Assembly: GCA_965229335.1 (NCBI GenBank)
Contig: OZ245874.1
Coordinates: forward strand, 2,480,001-2,544,000
Reading direction: 5' to 3'
Length of the DNA: 64,000 nt
DNA from: JAFKFH01 sp017307375
GTDB lineage: Bacteria; Pseudomonadota; Alphaproteobacteria; Ferrovibrionales; Ferrovibrionaceae
Shown: positions 56,685-64,000 of the stretch, piece after piece
Position numbering within the stretch: position 1 is the stretch's first letter
How the letters are laid out: each line of letters begins with the position of its first letter
Made by a program: the position numbers and the translations under genes
Notes under the pieces: model-generated
What the model was told of the DNA's origin: nothing
What the model saw: the letters and a program-made list of their open reading frames with translations, nothing else
Databases searched by the model: none

Positions 56685-58373
56685 ATGCGCGGCACGGCCG
56701 GCAAGATCGTCTACGAAACCCTGAAGTCCTACGGCGTCACCTGCCTGTTCGGCATGGAAGACCCGATCCACATCTTCCACGCCGTCGACCGCGCCTTCAC
56801 CCGCATCGTCACCGTCCGCGACGAGAAGCATGCCGCCATCATGGCCCATGGCTATGCCCAGGCGACCGGGCGCCCCGGCGTCTGCACCTCGACCTTCGGC
56901 CCCGGCGCCACCAACCTGATCACCGGTCTCCTCGAGGCCCAGCGGTCGTCCGTGCCGGTCATCGCGCTGGTGCAGGACCATGCGTTGAAGATGAAGGACA
57001 GGCATGCGTCTTCGGCGCTGGACCATGTCGCGGCGATGGCGCCCTACGTCAAACAGGCTATTCGCATCGACCTGCCCGAACAGGCCGGCGACATCATCCG
57101 CAAGGCTTTCCGCCTGGCCACCACCGGCCGTCCCGGCCCGGTCGCCGTGATCTGCCCGAGCGACGTGCTGGCAACCGAGACCGAGGCCGCCACCCATGCC
57201 GAGGCGGCCTATCTCGGCTTTCCCGCCAATCGCGTGCGGGCGGCCGCCGACGCCACCGCCGCGGCCGTGGCACTGCTGGTCCAGGCCGAGCGCCCGGTGC
57301 TCGTGGCCGGCGGTGGGTCGATCATCTCCGGGGCGACGGCCGAGATCGTGGCGCTGGCCGAACGGCTGGGCGCGCCGGTCGTCACCACGATGACCGGCCG
57401 TGGCGCGATCCCCGACAGTCACCCGTTGGCGGCCGGCCCGCTCGGCTCGACCACCGGCGGGCGGCTGGGGCGCGGCCGCGTCGCCAACACGGTGCTGGCC
57501 GAGGCCGACGTGGTGCTGATGATGGGCACGCGCACCGGCCAGATCTGCTACAGCGACTGGACGCTGCCCGGCCCGAACACCCGGGTGATCCACCTCGATA
57601 TCGACCCGGCCGAGATCGGCCGCAATTTTTCGACCGACGTGGCCCTGGTCGGCGATGTCCGCGAGACGCTGAAGGACATCCTGGCGCTGGCCCGGGTCGA
57701 GGCACCGCGGCGGCCCGAAGGCCGCGTCGCCACGCTGCGCCGGCAATGGCAGGACGACTTCTCGCCGTTCGGCAGCTCCGACCAGCAGCCGATCCGTCCC
57801 GAACGGCTGCTGCGCGAGATTTCGGCCACCGTCGATTCCGCGACCCTCGTGGTGACCGACGCCAGCTACATCACCGGCTGGGCGATGAGCCATATCGATG
57901 TCGTCGCGCCCGGGCGCTTCATCCTGTCGCCGCGCGGCACCGGCGGCATCGGCTGGAGCCTGCCGGCAGCCATCGGCGCCAAGCTGGGCGACCCGTCGCG
58001 CAAGGTGGTCTGCGTCACCGGCGATGGCGCCTTCGGCTATGTCATGAACGAGCTGGAGACCGCGGCGCGCTACGGCGTCGAAGTCCTGGTCGTCGTCTTC
58101 AACAACGGCACGCTGGGTTTCCAGCGCCATTGGGAGGAGAAGGCGATGGGCCGCTATCTCGAATGCGATTTCCTCGACGTCGACTACGCCGAGGTCGGGC
58201 GCGCGCTGAAATGCGGCGGCGAGCGGGTGCGCGACCCGGCGGCCGTCGCGGCGGCGCTGGCCCGCGGCATGGCGACGAAGGGGCCCTACGTCGTCGACGT
58301 CGTGATCGATCCGAACGCGACGGCGCCGATCGTGGGCATGGAACGGGGCATTGCCGCCGGCGACGCCCATTGA
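56685..58373 (+). CDS. Thiamine-diphosphate-dependent enzyme, acetolactate synthase-like
   Basis: A 562-residue member of the ThDP-dependent decarboxylase/acetohydroxyacid synthase family. The catalytic Glu47 lies in TVRDEKHAAIMAHGYAQATG. The central domain follows at about 190-330. The ThDP-Mg motif is VTGDGAFGYVMNELETA ... VVFNNG. The family includes acetolactate synthases, oxalyl-CoA and sulfoacetaldehyde enzymes, and 2-oxoacid decarboxylases; the substrate cannot be fixed. The enzyme is followed by an amino-acid-type ABC importer, which suggests it degrades the imported compound or its 2-oxo acid. Confidence 0.88.
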   Translation: MRGTAGKIVYETLKSYGVTCLFGMEDPIHIFHAVDRAFTRIVTVRDEKHAAIMAHGYAQATGRPGVCTSTFGPGATNLITGLLEAQRSSVPVIALVQDHALKMKDRHASSALDHVAAMAPYVKQAIRIDLPEQAGDIIRKAFRLATTGRPGPVAVICPSDVLATETEAATHAEAAYLGFPANRVRAAADATAAAVALLVQAERPVLVAGGGSIISGATAEIVALAERLGAPVVTTMTGRGAIPDSHPLAAGPLGSTTGGRLGRGRVANTVLAEADVVLMMGTRTGQICYSDWTLPGPNTRVIHLDIDPAEIGRNFSTDVALVGDVRETLKDILALARVEAPRRPEGRVATLRRQWQDDFSPFGSSDQQPIRPERLLREISATVDSATLVVTDASYITGWAMSHIDVVAPGRFILSPRGTGGIGWSLPAAIGAKLGDPSRKVVCVTGDGAFGYVMNELETAARYGVEVLVVVFNNGTLGFQRHWEEKAMGRYLECDFLDVDYAEVGRALKCGGERVRDPAAVAAALARGMATKGPYVVDVVIDPNATAPIVGMERGIAAGDAH

Positions 58374-58422
58374 GGGCATGGCCGGTGGCCCGGGGGCACG
58401 AATTCCAAGAAGAAGGGAGAGC

Positions 58423-59229
58423 ATGATGTTGAAGAAGTTGATTGCGCCGCTGATGGTGGCGGCGTCCGTGGTGCTGGCGGCCGGCTCGGCGCTGGCCGGG
58501 GCGACGCTCGACCGCGTCATCGCCGAGAAGAAGCTGGTCGTCGGCGTGGCGCCGTGGAACAAGTTCGTCGCGCAGAATCCGAAGACCCAGCAGTTCGAGG
58601 GACTGATCGTCGACGACATCAGGAACTTCGAAGCGCTGACCGGCATCAAGGTCGAGCTGGTGAATACCACCTGGTCGGGCCTGATCGCCGGCCTGCAGGC
58701 CGGCAAGTGGGACGTGATCATGTCCGGCATGGGGGCGACGCCCGAGCGCGCCACCGCCGTCGCCTTCGGCGAGCCGTTCGGCTACCTGTCGTCGACCGCG
58801 ATGCTGAAGGCCGACAACAAGGCCCAAAGCCGTGACGATCTCGACAAGCCCGGCAACATCATCACCGCCGTGGCCGGGACCTCGGCGTTCCAGTTCGCCC
58901 AGCGCTCGTTCAAGCAGGCCAAGGTCAACGGCCTGACCGATACCGGCGCCGCCGTACTGGAGGTCATGCAGGGCCGTGCGGTCGCCTATATCGGCGATTC
59001 CGTCTCGAATGCGGGGCGCGCCCAGGAACGCCCGACCGAACTGCGCAACCTCGTCTTCGCGCCCGACCAGACCGAGTGGACGACGATGAACCACGCGGTG
59101 CGCTATGCCGATCTCGACCTGATGGTCTTCCTCGACACCTATATCCGGGCGATGAAGCTGCGCGGCTGGTATCGCGGCCTGGCCGAGAAGTGGAACCTGC
59201 CGCCGGAACTGGCGACCGGCCCGAAGTAA
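58423..59229 (+). CDS. Amino-acid ABC transporter substrate-binding protein (family 3)
   Basis: A 268-residue periplasmic protein with a signal peptide (LIAPLMVAASVVLAAGSALA). Family 3 marks are VVGVAPWNKF, GLIVDDIRNFEALTGIKVELV and KWDVIMSGMGATPERATAVAF. It delivers a polar amino acid or similar solute to the permease encoded 74 bases downstream. Two adjacent ATGs are possible; the second has better spacing to the ribosome site. Confidence 0.93.
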   Translation: MMLKKLIAPLMVAASVVLAAGSALAGATLDRVIAEKKLVVGVAPWNKFVAQNPKTQQFEGLIVDDIRNFEALTGIKVELVNTTWSGLIAGLQAGKWDVIMSGMGATPERATAVAFGEPFGYLSSTAMLKADNKAQSRDDLDKPGNIITAVAGTSAFQFAQRSFKQAKVNGLTDTGAAVLEVMQGRAVAYIGDSVSNAGRAQERPTELRNLVFAPDQTEWTTMNHAVRYADLDLMVFLDTYIRAMKLRGWYRGLAEKWNLPPELATGPK

Positions 59230-59303
59230 GTCTCGAGCGCCGATCGTCGCGCCGGCCGTGATCCGGGGCGACGGTCGGCGCCTCCTCTTCGAGGACTCCC
59301 ACG

Positions 59304-59972
59304 ATGAACTATACCTTCCAGTTCGGCGTGCTGGCCGAATACGGGCCCTATCTGGCAGGCGGCCTGTGGCATGCCTGGTGGACCAGCTTTCCGTCGATCA
59401 TCCTGACCACAGTGCTCGGCGTCGTGCTGGCGGCGATGCACCTGACGCGCTCGATCGTGCTGCGCGGCGCCGCGGTGGTCTTCGTCGACCTGTTCCGCAC
59501 CTTGCCCGTCGTCGTGCTGCTGATCTGGATCCACTACGTGATGCCGATCCTGACCGGCATCTCGTCGTCGCCGACGACGTCGTCGATCATCGCCCTGTCG
59601 CTGAACGGCGCGGCGCTGGCCTGCGAAGCCTTCCGCGGTGGCCTCGCCGCCATTCCCCCGACCCAGACCCAGGCGGCCCAGTCGCTGGGTTTCTCGCGCT
59701 GGCAGGTCTTCCGCTACGTCACCCTGCCGCAAGCGTTCTTCGCGACGCTGCCCTCGCTGACCAACGTCCATATCACCGTGATCAAGAACGTCACGGTCAC
59801 CGTGCTCATCGCGGTGCCGGAGGTGATGTTCCGCGCCCAGGAACTGACCATCCAGTTCTTCCGGCCGCTCGAATTCTATACCGGCGCGGCCATCCTCTAT
59901 GTCGCCCTGATCTGGGGCTACGCCGTGTTCATGCGCTCGCTCGAGAAACTCCAGAAGTGGCAGCCGATCTGA
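59304..59972 (+). CDS. Amino-acid ABC transporter permease (HisMQ type)
   Basis: A 222-residue inner-membrane protein with about five hydrophobic helices. The ATPase-contact loop is in LNGAALACEAFRGGLAAIPP through QTQAAQSLGFSRWQVFRYV, the EAA motif of the HisM/GlnP group. A single permease gene is present, so it probably forms a homodimer. Its stop overlaps the ATPase start (TGATG). Confidence 0.93.
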   Translation: MNYTFQFGVLAEYGPYLAGGLWHAWWTSFPSIILTTVLGVVLAAMHLTRSIVLRGAAVVFVDLFRTLPVVVLLIWIHYVMPILTGISSSPTTSSIIALSLNGAALACEAFRGGLAAIPPTQTQAAQSLGFSRWQVFRYVTLPQAFFATLPSLTNVHITVIKNVTVTVLIAVPEVMFRAQELTIQFFRPLEFYTGAAILYVALIWGYAVFMRSLEKLQKWQPI

Positions 59973-60724
59973 TGTCCGCCCCCGATCCCTTCGTTCGCGT
60001 CCACGGTGTCACCAAGACCTACGGTGCCGGCCCCGTGCTGAACGGCCTGTCGCTCGACCTCGCCCACGGCGAGGTGCTGGTGCTGTGCGGTCCCTCGGGC
60101 TGCGGCAAGTCCACCCTGCTGCGCTGCATCAACGGCCTGGAGACGATCGAAGGCGGCTCGATCACCGTCGGTGGTGTACGCGTCGATGGCGCCGATGCCG
60201 CGACGCTGCAGCAGATCCGCCTGGCCACCGGATTCGTCTTCCAGAACTTCAACCTGTTCCCGCATATGACGGCGCTCGAGAACATCACCATCGCGCCGAT
60301 GAAGATCCGCAAGGTGTCGAAGCGCCAGGCGGAAGAGCTGGGTCGGGCGCTGCTGGCCCAGGTCGGCATGCCCGACAAGGCGGCCAGCTTTCCATTCCAG
60401 CTCTCCGGCGGCCAGCGCCAGCGGGTTGCGATCGCCCGGGCGCTGGCGATGCAGCCGTCGCTGATGCTGTTCGACGAGCCGACCTCGGCGCTGGATCCGG
60501 AAATGCGCGAGGAAGTGCTGCAGGTCATCCAGCGCGTGCATCACGAGCACGGCATGACGATGATCGTGGTGACCCATGAGATCGGCTTCGCCAAGAGCGT
60601 GGCGAGCCGCGCCATGCTGCTCGACGCCGGGCGCATCGTCGAGGAGGCGCCGGCACGCCAGTTCTTCACCGAGCCGCGGGAGGAACGCACCCGCAAGTTC
60701 CTGCGGGCGATCGTCAACGAATAG
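59972..60724 (+). CDS. Amino-acid ABC transporter ATP-binding protein
   Basis: A 250-residue ATPase of the GlnQ/HisP group. Walker A is CGPSGCGKSTLLRCINGLE, the signature is QLSGGQRQRVAIARAL, and Walker B is LMLFDEPTSALDPEM, with a H-loop His in VVTHEIGFA. It is the last gene of the ThDP-enzyme/importer operon. Its end is three bases from that of the convergent MHYT-LytTR gene. Confidence 0.94.
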   Translation: MSAPDPFVRVHGVTKTYGAGPVLNGLSLDLAHGEVLVLCGPSGCGKSTLLRCINGLETIEGGSITVGGVRVDGADAATLQQIRLATGFVFQNFNLFPHMTALENITIAPMKIRKVSKRQAEELGRALLAQVGMPDKAASFPFQLSGGQRQRVAIARALAMQPSLMLFDEPTSALDPEMREEVLQVIQRVHHEHGMTMIVVTHEIGFAKSVASRAMLLDAGRIVEEAPARQFFTEPREERTRKFLRAIVNE

Positions 60725-60727
60725 TCG

Positions 60728-61882
60728 TCAGCCCGCCCGCGGCAGCCGTCCGGCGCCGCGTTCCTCCAGTCGCTGTTTCAGCCATTGCCGCCGGGCGCGG
60801 GCCACCGGCGCCTGGTAGGCGACCGCCGTCGCCATCGTCACCAGGCCGGCGTCGCCCTGCCGGCGCACGGTGGCGACGTGGTCGAGATTGACGATATGGC
60901 TGCGATGGATCCGGGCGAAGATCGCCGGATCGAGCAGTCCTTCCACTTCCGAGATCGACAGCGGGCAGAACCAGTTGTCCCGCCCGTCGAACAATTGCGT
61001 GTAGTGCGACTGGGCCTGCACCGCGATCAGCTCGGCCGCGCCCAGCGTGCCGCGGGTGCCGTGGCGCTCGATCGGCAGGGTCGGCGGGTCCGCCGTCTTC
61101 GCCGGTGGGTCGAGCGTCACGACCGCTGCCGGCCCGCGAGCCGGCTCGTCCCTGGATTCAGTCTCGATGGCTGCGGGCTCGGGCTCCGGCACCAGGGTGA
61201 GGAGGAACAGGCCGCACACCACGAAAGCCACGACCGAGACGACGATGGCGAGCAGGCCGGGTGTCAATGCCGGCACGCCCTGCGCCATCGGCATGTCGTG
61301 GCCGGCCAGCGTCATCCCGGCCATCGCCGTGTAGTGCATGGCCGAGATGCCGATGGCGAGCAACGCGGCCGAGCCGACCATCGAGCGATGGACGCCGTTG
61401 CCAAATCCGAGCCACAAGGCGAGGCCGGAGGCGGCGACGCCGATCGCTACGGCCGCGATGACGAAGACCGGGTCATGCGCCATGCCGGCGCTGGCATGCA
61501 GCGCCTGCATGCCGAGATAGTGCATCGTGACGATGCCCCCGCCCATGAACAGCGCCGCCAGTGTCAGCCGCCGTGCGGTCGCCGGCCCGGCGCCGACGGC
61601 AAAAACCGCGCAGCCGACGACCAGGACGCAGACGAGGAACGAGGCCAGGGTCGGCAGGACCAGGAAATCGATCGCCACGGTCAGCCGCACCGCCAGCATG
61701 CCGACGAAATGCATGGTCCAAATGCCCAGCGCCAGCGATACCGCCGACATCGCGATCGCGGCGCGCCGCCGCATGCCCTGCATCGCATCGATGCCGCGGG
61801 CCATATGCAGTCCGACATAAGAGCCCAGAAAGGCCACGGCCAACGACAGCGCCACGAGCCACGGCTCGTAGGAAAATCCCAT
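60728..61882 (-). CDS. MHYT-LytTR membrane regulator (CoxC/CoxH type)
   Basis: A 384-residue protein. The N-terminal 235 residues hold seven hydrophobic helices with three MHYT-type motifs: WTMHFVGM, VTMHYLGM and SAMHYTAM. These are thought to bind copper and sense a diatomic gas. After a Pro/Glu-rich linker, the C-terminal LytTR DNA-binding domain spans about 285-375 (VQAQSHYTQLF, IHRSHIVNLDHVA). This architecture is known in CoxC and CoxH of carboxydotrophs. It may sense CO and control the cox operon 8 kb away. The ATG with GGAGG nine bases upstream is chosen. Confidence 0.88.
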   Translation of the reverse strand: MGFSYEPWLVALSLAVAFLGSYVGLHMARGIDAMQGMRRRAAIAMSAVSLALGIWTMHFVGMLAVRLTVAIDFLVLPTLASFLVCVLVVGCAVFAVGAGPATARRLTLAALFMGGGIVTMHYLGMQALHASAGMAHDPVFVIAAVAIGVAASGLALWLGFGNGVHRSMVGSAALLAIGISAMHYTAMAGMTLAGHDMPMAQGVPALTPGLLAIVVSVVAFVVCGLFLLTLVPEPEPAAIETESRDEPARGPAAVVTLDPPAKTADPPTLPIERHGTRGTLGAAELIAVQAQSHYTQLFDGRDNWFCPLSISEVEGLLDPAIFARIHRSHIVNLDHVATVRRQGDAGLVTMATAVAYQAPVARARRQWLKQRLEERGAGRLPRAG

Positions 61883-62063
61883 GGTCGAATCCTCCGCCGA
61901 CGGCCGGATCGCGCCTTCTTCGCGGGGCGCGCGCGGCCTGGGTCGGATCAAAGCTTAGACCGCGCTCGCGCCTTTGGCCATGCGCTCGGACGGATGGTCT
62001 GGCGGTGCCTGGCGGCGCTTCCTATACTCGTGGCGACAAGAAACTCCAGGGATGGAAAAGGCG

Positions 62064-63047
62064 ATGCATATCCTGATCATCGGTGCGGCGGGCATGATCG
62101 GCGCCAAGCTTACCCAACGGCTCGTGGCCGACGGCCGGCTGGGCGAGGCGACTGTCGACCGGCTGTCGCTGGTCGACGTGGTCGAGCCACGCGTCCCGGC
62201 GACGCCGATCGCCGTGACCGCCGAAGGCGCCGACTTGTCCGCGCCCGGCGTGCCCGCCAGACTCGTCGCCAGCCGGCCCGATGTCATCTTTCATCTCGCC
62301 GCCATCGTCTCCGGCGAGGCGGAGGCCGATTTCGACAAGGGATACCGCATCAACCTCGACGGTACCCGCGGCCTGTTCGAGGCGATCCGGCAGGAGGGGC
62401 TGAAGGCGCCTTACAGGCCGCGCGTCGTCTTCACCTCGTCGATCGCGGTATTCGGTGCTCCATTCCCGGAAGCCATCGACGACGACTTCCTGTCCACGCC
62501 GCTGACCAGCTATGGCACCCAGAAGGCGATCGGCGAACTGCTGCTGTCGGACTATTCCCGCCGCGGCTTCTTCGACGGGATCGGCATCCGCCTGCCGACG
62601 ATCTGCATCCGGCCGGGGGCGCCCAACAAGGCAGCGTCCGGTTTCTTCTCCAACATCCTGCGCGAGCCGCTGGCCGGCAAGGAAGCAGTGCTGCCGGTGG
62701 CCGAGGATGTCCAGCACTGGCATGCCTCGCCACGGGCGGCGATCGGCTTTCTCGTGCATGCCGCGACGATGGACCTGGCACCGCTCGGCGGGCGCCGCAA
62801 CCTGTCGATGCCCGGCCTGACCGCGACGGTCGGCGAGCAGATCGCGGCATTGCGCCGCGTCGCCGGCGACAAGGCGGTCGCCCTGATCCGGCGTGAGCCG
62901 GACCCGGTGATCGAACGCATCGTCGCCGGCTGGCCGCGCAATTTTGCGCCGACCCGCGCGCCCGCCCTCGGCTTCCGCGCGGAAACCTCGTTCGACGAGA
63001 TCATCCGCATCCATATCGAGGACGAACTGGGCGGCCGGATCGGCTGA
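62064..63047 (+). CDS. denD: NAD-dependent epimerase/dehydrogenase, D-erythronate dehydrogenase-like
   Basis: A 327-residue extended SDR. The cofactor loop is MHILIIGAAGMIGAKL, the active site is SYGTQKAIGELLL (YxxxK), and the segments IFHLAAIVSGEAEADFDKGY and LPTICIRPGAPNKAASGFFS match D-erythronate dehydrogenase DenD. That enzyme oxidises D-erythronate at C2 in four-carbon sugar-acid use. The other den genes are not in the window. GGAAAAGG lies just before the ATG, and TATACT is a possible -10 some 40 bases upstream. Confidence 0.85.
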   Translation: MHILIIGAAGMIGAKLTQRLVADGRLGEATVDRLSLVDVVEPRVPATPIAVTAEGADLSAPGVPARLVASRPDVIFHLAAIVSGEAEADFDKGYRINLDGTRGLFEAIRQEGLKAPYRPRVVFTSSIAVFGAPFPEAIDDDFLSTPLTSYGTQKAIGELLLSDYSRRGFFDGIGIRLPTICIRPGAPNKAASGFFSNILREPLAGKEAVLPVAEDVQHWHASPRAAIGFLVHAATMDLAPLGGRRNLSMPGLTATVGEQIAALRRVAGDKAVALIRREPDPVIERIVAGWPRNFAPTRAPALGFRAETSFDEIIRIHIEDELGGRIG

Positions 63048-63053
63048 CCCGGC

Positions 63054-63521
63054 TTAGCCCGGCTGGGGGCCGCGCGGCGGCATCGGCGGCGGCATCAGCC
63101 CGCCGCGCAGGTCGACTTCCTGCAGCCGGGCGAGCTGTGCCGGGGTCAGCTTGGCGCGCAGCGCCTCGACCGCCTTCAGCAGCGCGCCGGACCTGGTGCC
63201 TCTTTCGCCGAGGTCGCGGGCCATGCCCTCGATGCCGGCAAGCGGATCGGAAAGCCCGGCTGCGGCCGGCGGGGCCGGCGGCCTGGGCGCCACCGCGATC
63301 AGCGCGTCGGTAAAGTCGCGCCAGACGTCGAGCTGATCGGCACGGATGCCGATCAGGGTTTCCAGCCCGGCCAGGCGCTGAGCCAGCGCCAGTTCCGGCG
63401 GCGGCATCATGCGCTGCATCATCGGATGCGGACCTGGGGGCGGGGCCGGCATGTCGGCGGCAAGTGCCGCGGTCGAGGCAAGCGCGGCGGCGAGTCCCAG
63501 TCCGGCAATCAATTTCTTCAT
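63054..63521 (-). CDS. Periplasmic LTxxQ-motif (Spy/CpxP-like) protein
   Basis: A 155-residue exported protein. The signal peptide is MKKLIAGLGLAAALASTAALA. The mature part is helical and Met/Pro-rich at both ends, with an LTPAQLARLQ motif typical of Spy/CpxP-like chaperones that bind unfolded proteins or metal. The Met- and Pro-rich start (PHPMMQRMMPPP) could bind copper or iron. Its end is six bases from the convergent denD-like gene. Confidence 0.82.
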   Translation of the reverse strand: MKKLIAGLGLAAALASTAALAADMPAPPPGPHPMMQRMMPPPELALAQRLAGLETLIGIRADQLDVWRDFTDALIAVAPRPPAPPAAAGLSDPLAGIEGMARDLGERGTRSGALLKAVEALRAKLTPAQLARLQEVDLRGGLMPPPMPPRGPQPG

Positions 63522-63700
63522 TTGAAACCTCATCAAACAGGTAACCCCCACTGCAGATATAACGCGCGCGCGCTCGAAATCCTGCGGCAGCGCGCGATGG
63601 CGCTTGGCAGGTCCGCCACACTCATGTTATCGCTATCATCACCTTTGAATCAGGCGACGTCAGATCGCTGTTAGATGGGCGTAGCCTGTCGGGGGGAGGA

Positions 63701-64000
63701 ATGACGGACGGGCTTGCAGCCAAGCGTGTGGTCGTCACGGCAGCGGCACAGGGAATCGGCCGGGCCACGGCCGAATTGTTCGCGCGGCGCGGCGCGCTGG
63801 TTGCGGCCGCGGATTTCAACGGCGCGAAACTGGCCGAACTGAACGGCACCCCTGGCATCGACCTTCATGTGCTGGACGTGCGCGATGGCGCCGCCATTGC
63901 CGATTTCGCCGCCGCGGTCGGTCCGGTCGACGTGCTGTTCAACTGTGTCGGCTTCGTCCACGGCGGCACCGTGCTCGAGGCGCCGGAAGACGACCTCGAC
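63701..64000 (+). CDS. Short-chain dehydrogenase, 3-hydroxybutyrate dehydrogenase type 2-like, 5' part only
   Basis: The first 100 codons of an SDR cut by the window end. The cofactor loop is VVVTAAAQGIGRATAELFA, Asp in AAADFNG suggests NAD preference, and the NAG-type motif is FNCVGFVHGGTVLEAP. These match the BDH2/DHRS6 type, which oxidises 3-hydroxybutyrate or related hydroxy acids. A strong ribosome site (GGGGGGAGGA) precedes the ATG. The catalytic residues lie beyond the edge. Confidence 0.82.
   Translation, partial: MTDGLAAKRVVVTAAAQGIGRATAELFARRGALVAAADFNGAKLAELNGTPGIDLHVLDVRDGAAIADFAAAVGPVDVLFNCVGFVHGGTVLEAPEDDLD

Overview
The window reads as chromosome of a motile, high-GC alphaproteobacterium. 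CtrA, its phosphotransferase ChpT, its inhibitor SciP and the flagellar sigma-54 activator FlbD are all present, a combination confined to that class. A complete form I aerobic CO dehydrogenase operon also makes it a candidate CO oxidiser. A Rhodospirillales-type carboxydotroph such as Zavarzinia would fit, but that placement is inference. I see no phage, transposase, integrase, CRISPR array or rRNA. Genes are packed tightly: start/stop overlaps (ATGA, TGATG) are common, several convergent pairs end 0-6 bases apart, and no gap exceeds about 300 bases once small genes are counted.

Layout. (1) 1-6310: the end of a branched-chain-type ABC importer (livM-livG-livF) followed by a feruloyl-CoA synthase, then a leftward set (cysQ, XRE regulator, MFS exporter) and a DUF3553 protein. 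(2) 6384-17548: a TPR/O-GlcNAc-transferase-like enzyme coupled to chpT, the chemotaxis operon cheA-cheW-cheY-cheB-cheR, ctrA facing fliJ across TTAACC boxes, and nagZ. (3) 17660-20389: a degenerate GGDEF protein, an ExoD protein and a lipid-kinase-family protein. (4) 20390-35641: flagellar genes on the minus strand. These are fliK-flgD-flgE behind a sigma-54 promoter and ending in a strong terminator, then sciP, then fliF-fliG-fliH-fliN-flbD-flhA-flhF-flhG and a FliK-like protein. (5) 35807-38010: mnmA, whose 3' end overlaps a tRNA-Met gene, and an acyl-CoA thioesterase.

(6) 38017-45287: the least explained region. A coupled leftward five-gene operon encodes an old-yellow-enzyme reductase, an SDR lacking the catalytic Tyr, a CmcJ/AsaB-family oxygenase, an isopenicillin-N-synthase-like oxygenase and a long serine O-acetyltransferase. 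Rightward from the same region run a 41-codon ORF coupled to a peptide-type solute-binding protein, and a MetQ-like binding protein. Neither binding protein has a permease or ATPase nearby. This looks like an uncharacterised pathway for a small, possibly sulfur-containing, amino-acid-like molecule. (7) 45294-52594: coxM-S-L-D-E-F-G for form I CO dehydrogenase (active-site loop AYRCSFR), with repeats upstream of coxM. A membrane MHYT-LytTR protein of the CoxC/CoxH type lies about 8 kb away at 60728-61882.

(8) 52814-55747: small genes of unknown function around an XRE regulator, and a winged-helix/TPR regulator. (9) 55810-60724: an IclR regulator divergent, across a strong palindrome, from a ThDP-dependent enzyme and a polar amino-acid ABC importer. 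(10) 62064-64000: a D-erythronate-dehydrogenase-like protein, a periplasmic LTxxQ protein and the start of a BDH2-like SDR cut by the window end.

The chemotaxis and flagellar blocks together form a CtrA-centred motility regulon. ChpT passes phosphate to CtrA, SciP limits CtrA activity, CtrA-like boxes sit before fliF and between ctrA and fliJ, and FlbD with sigma-54 drives the later hook genes.
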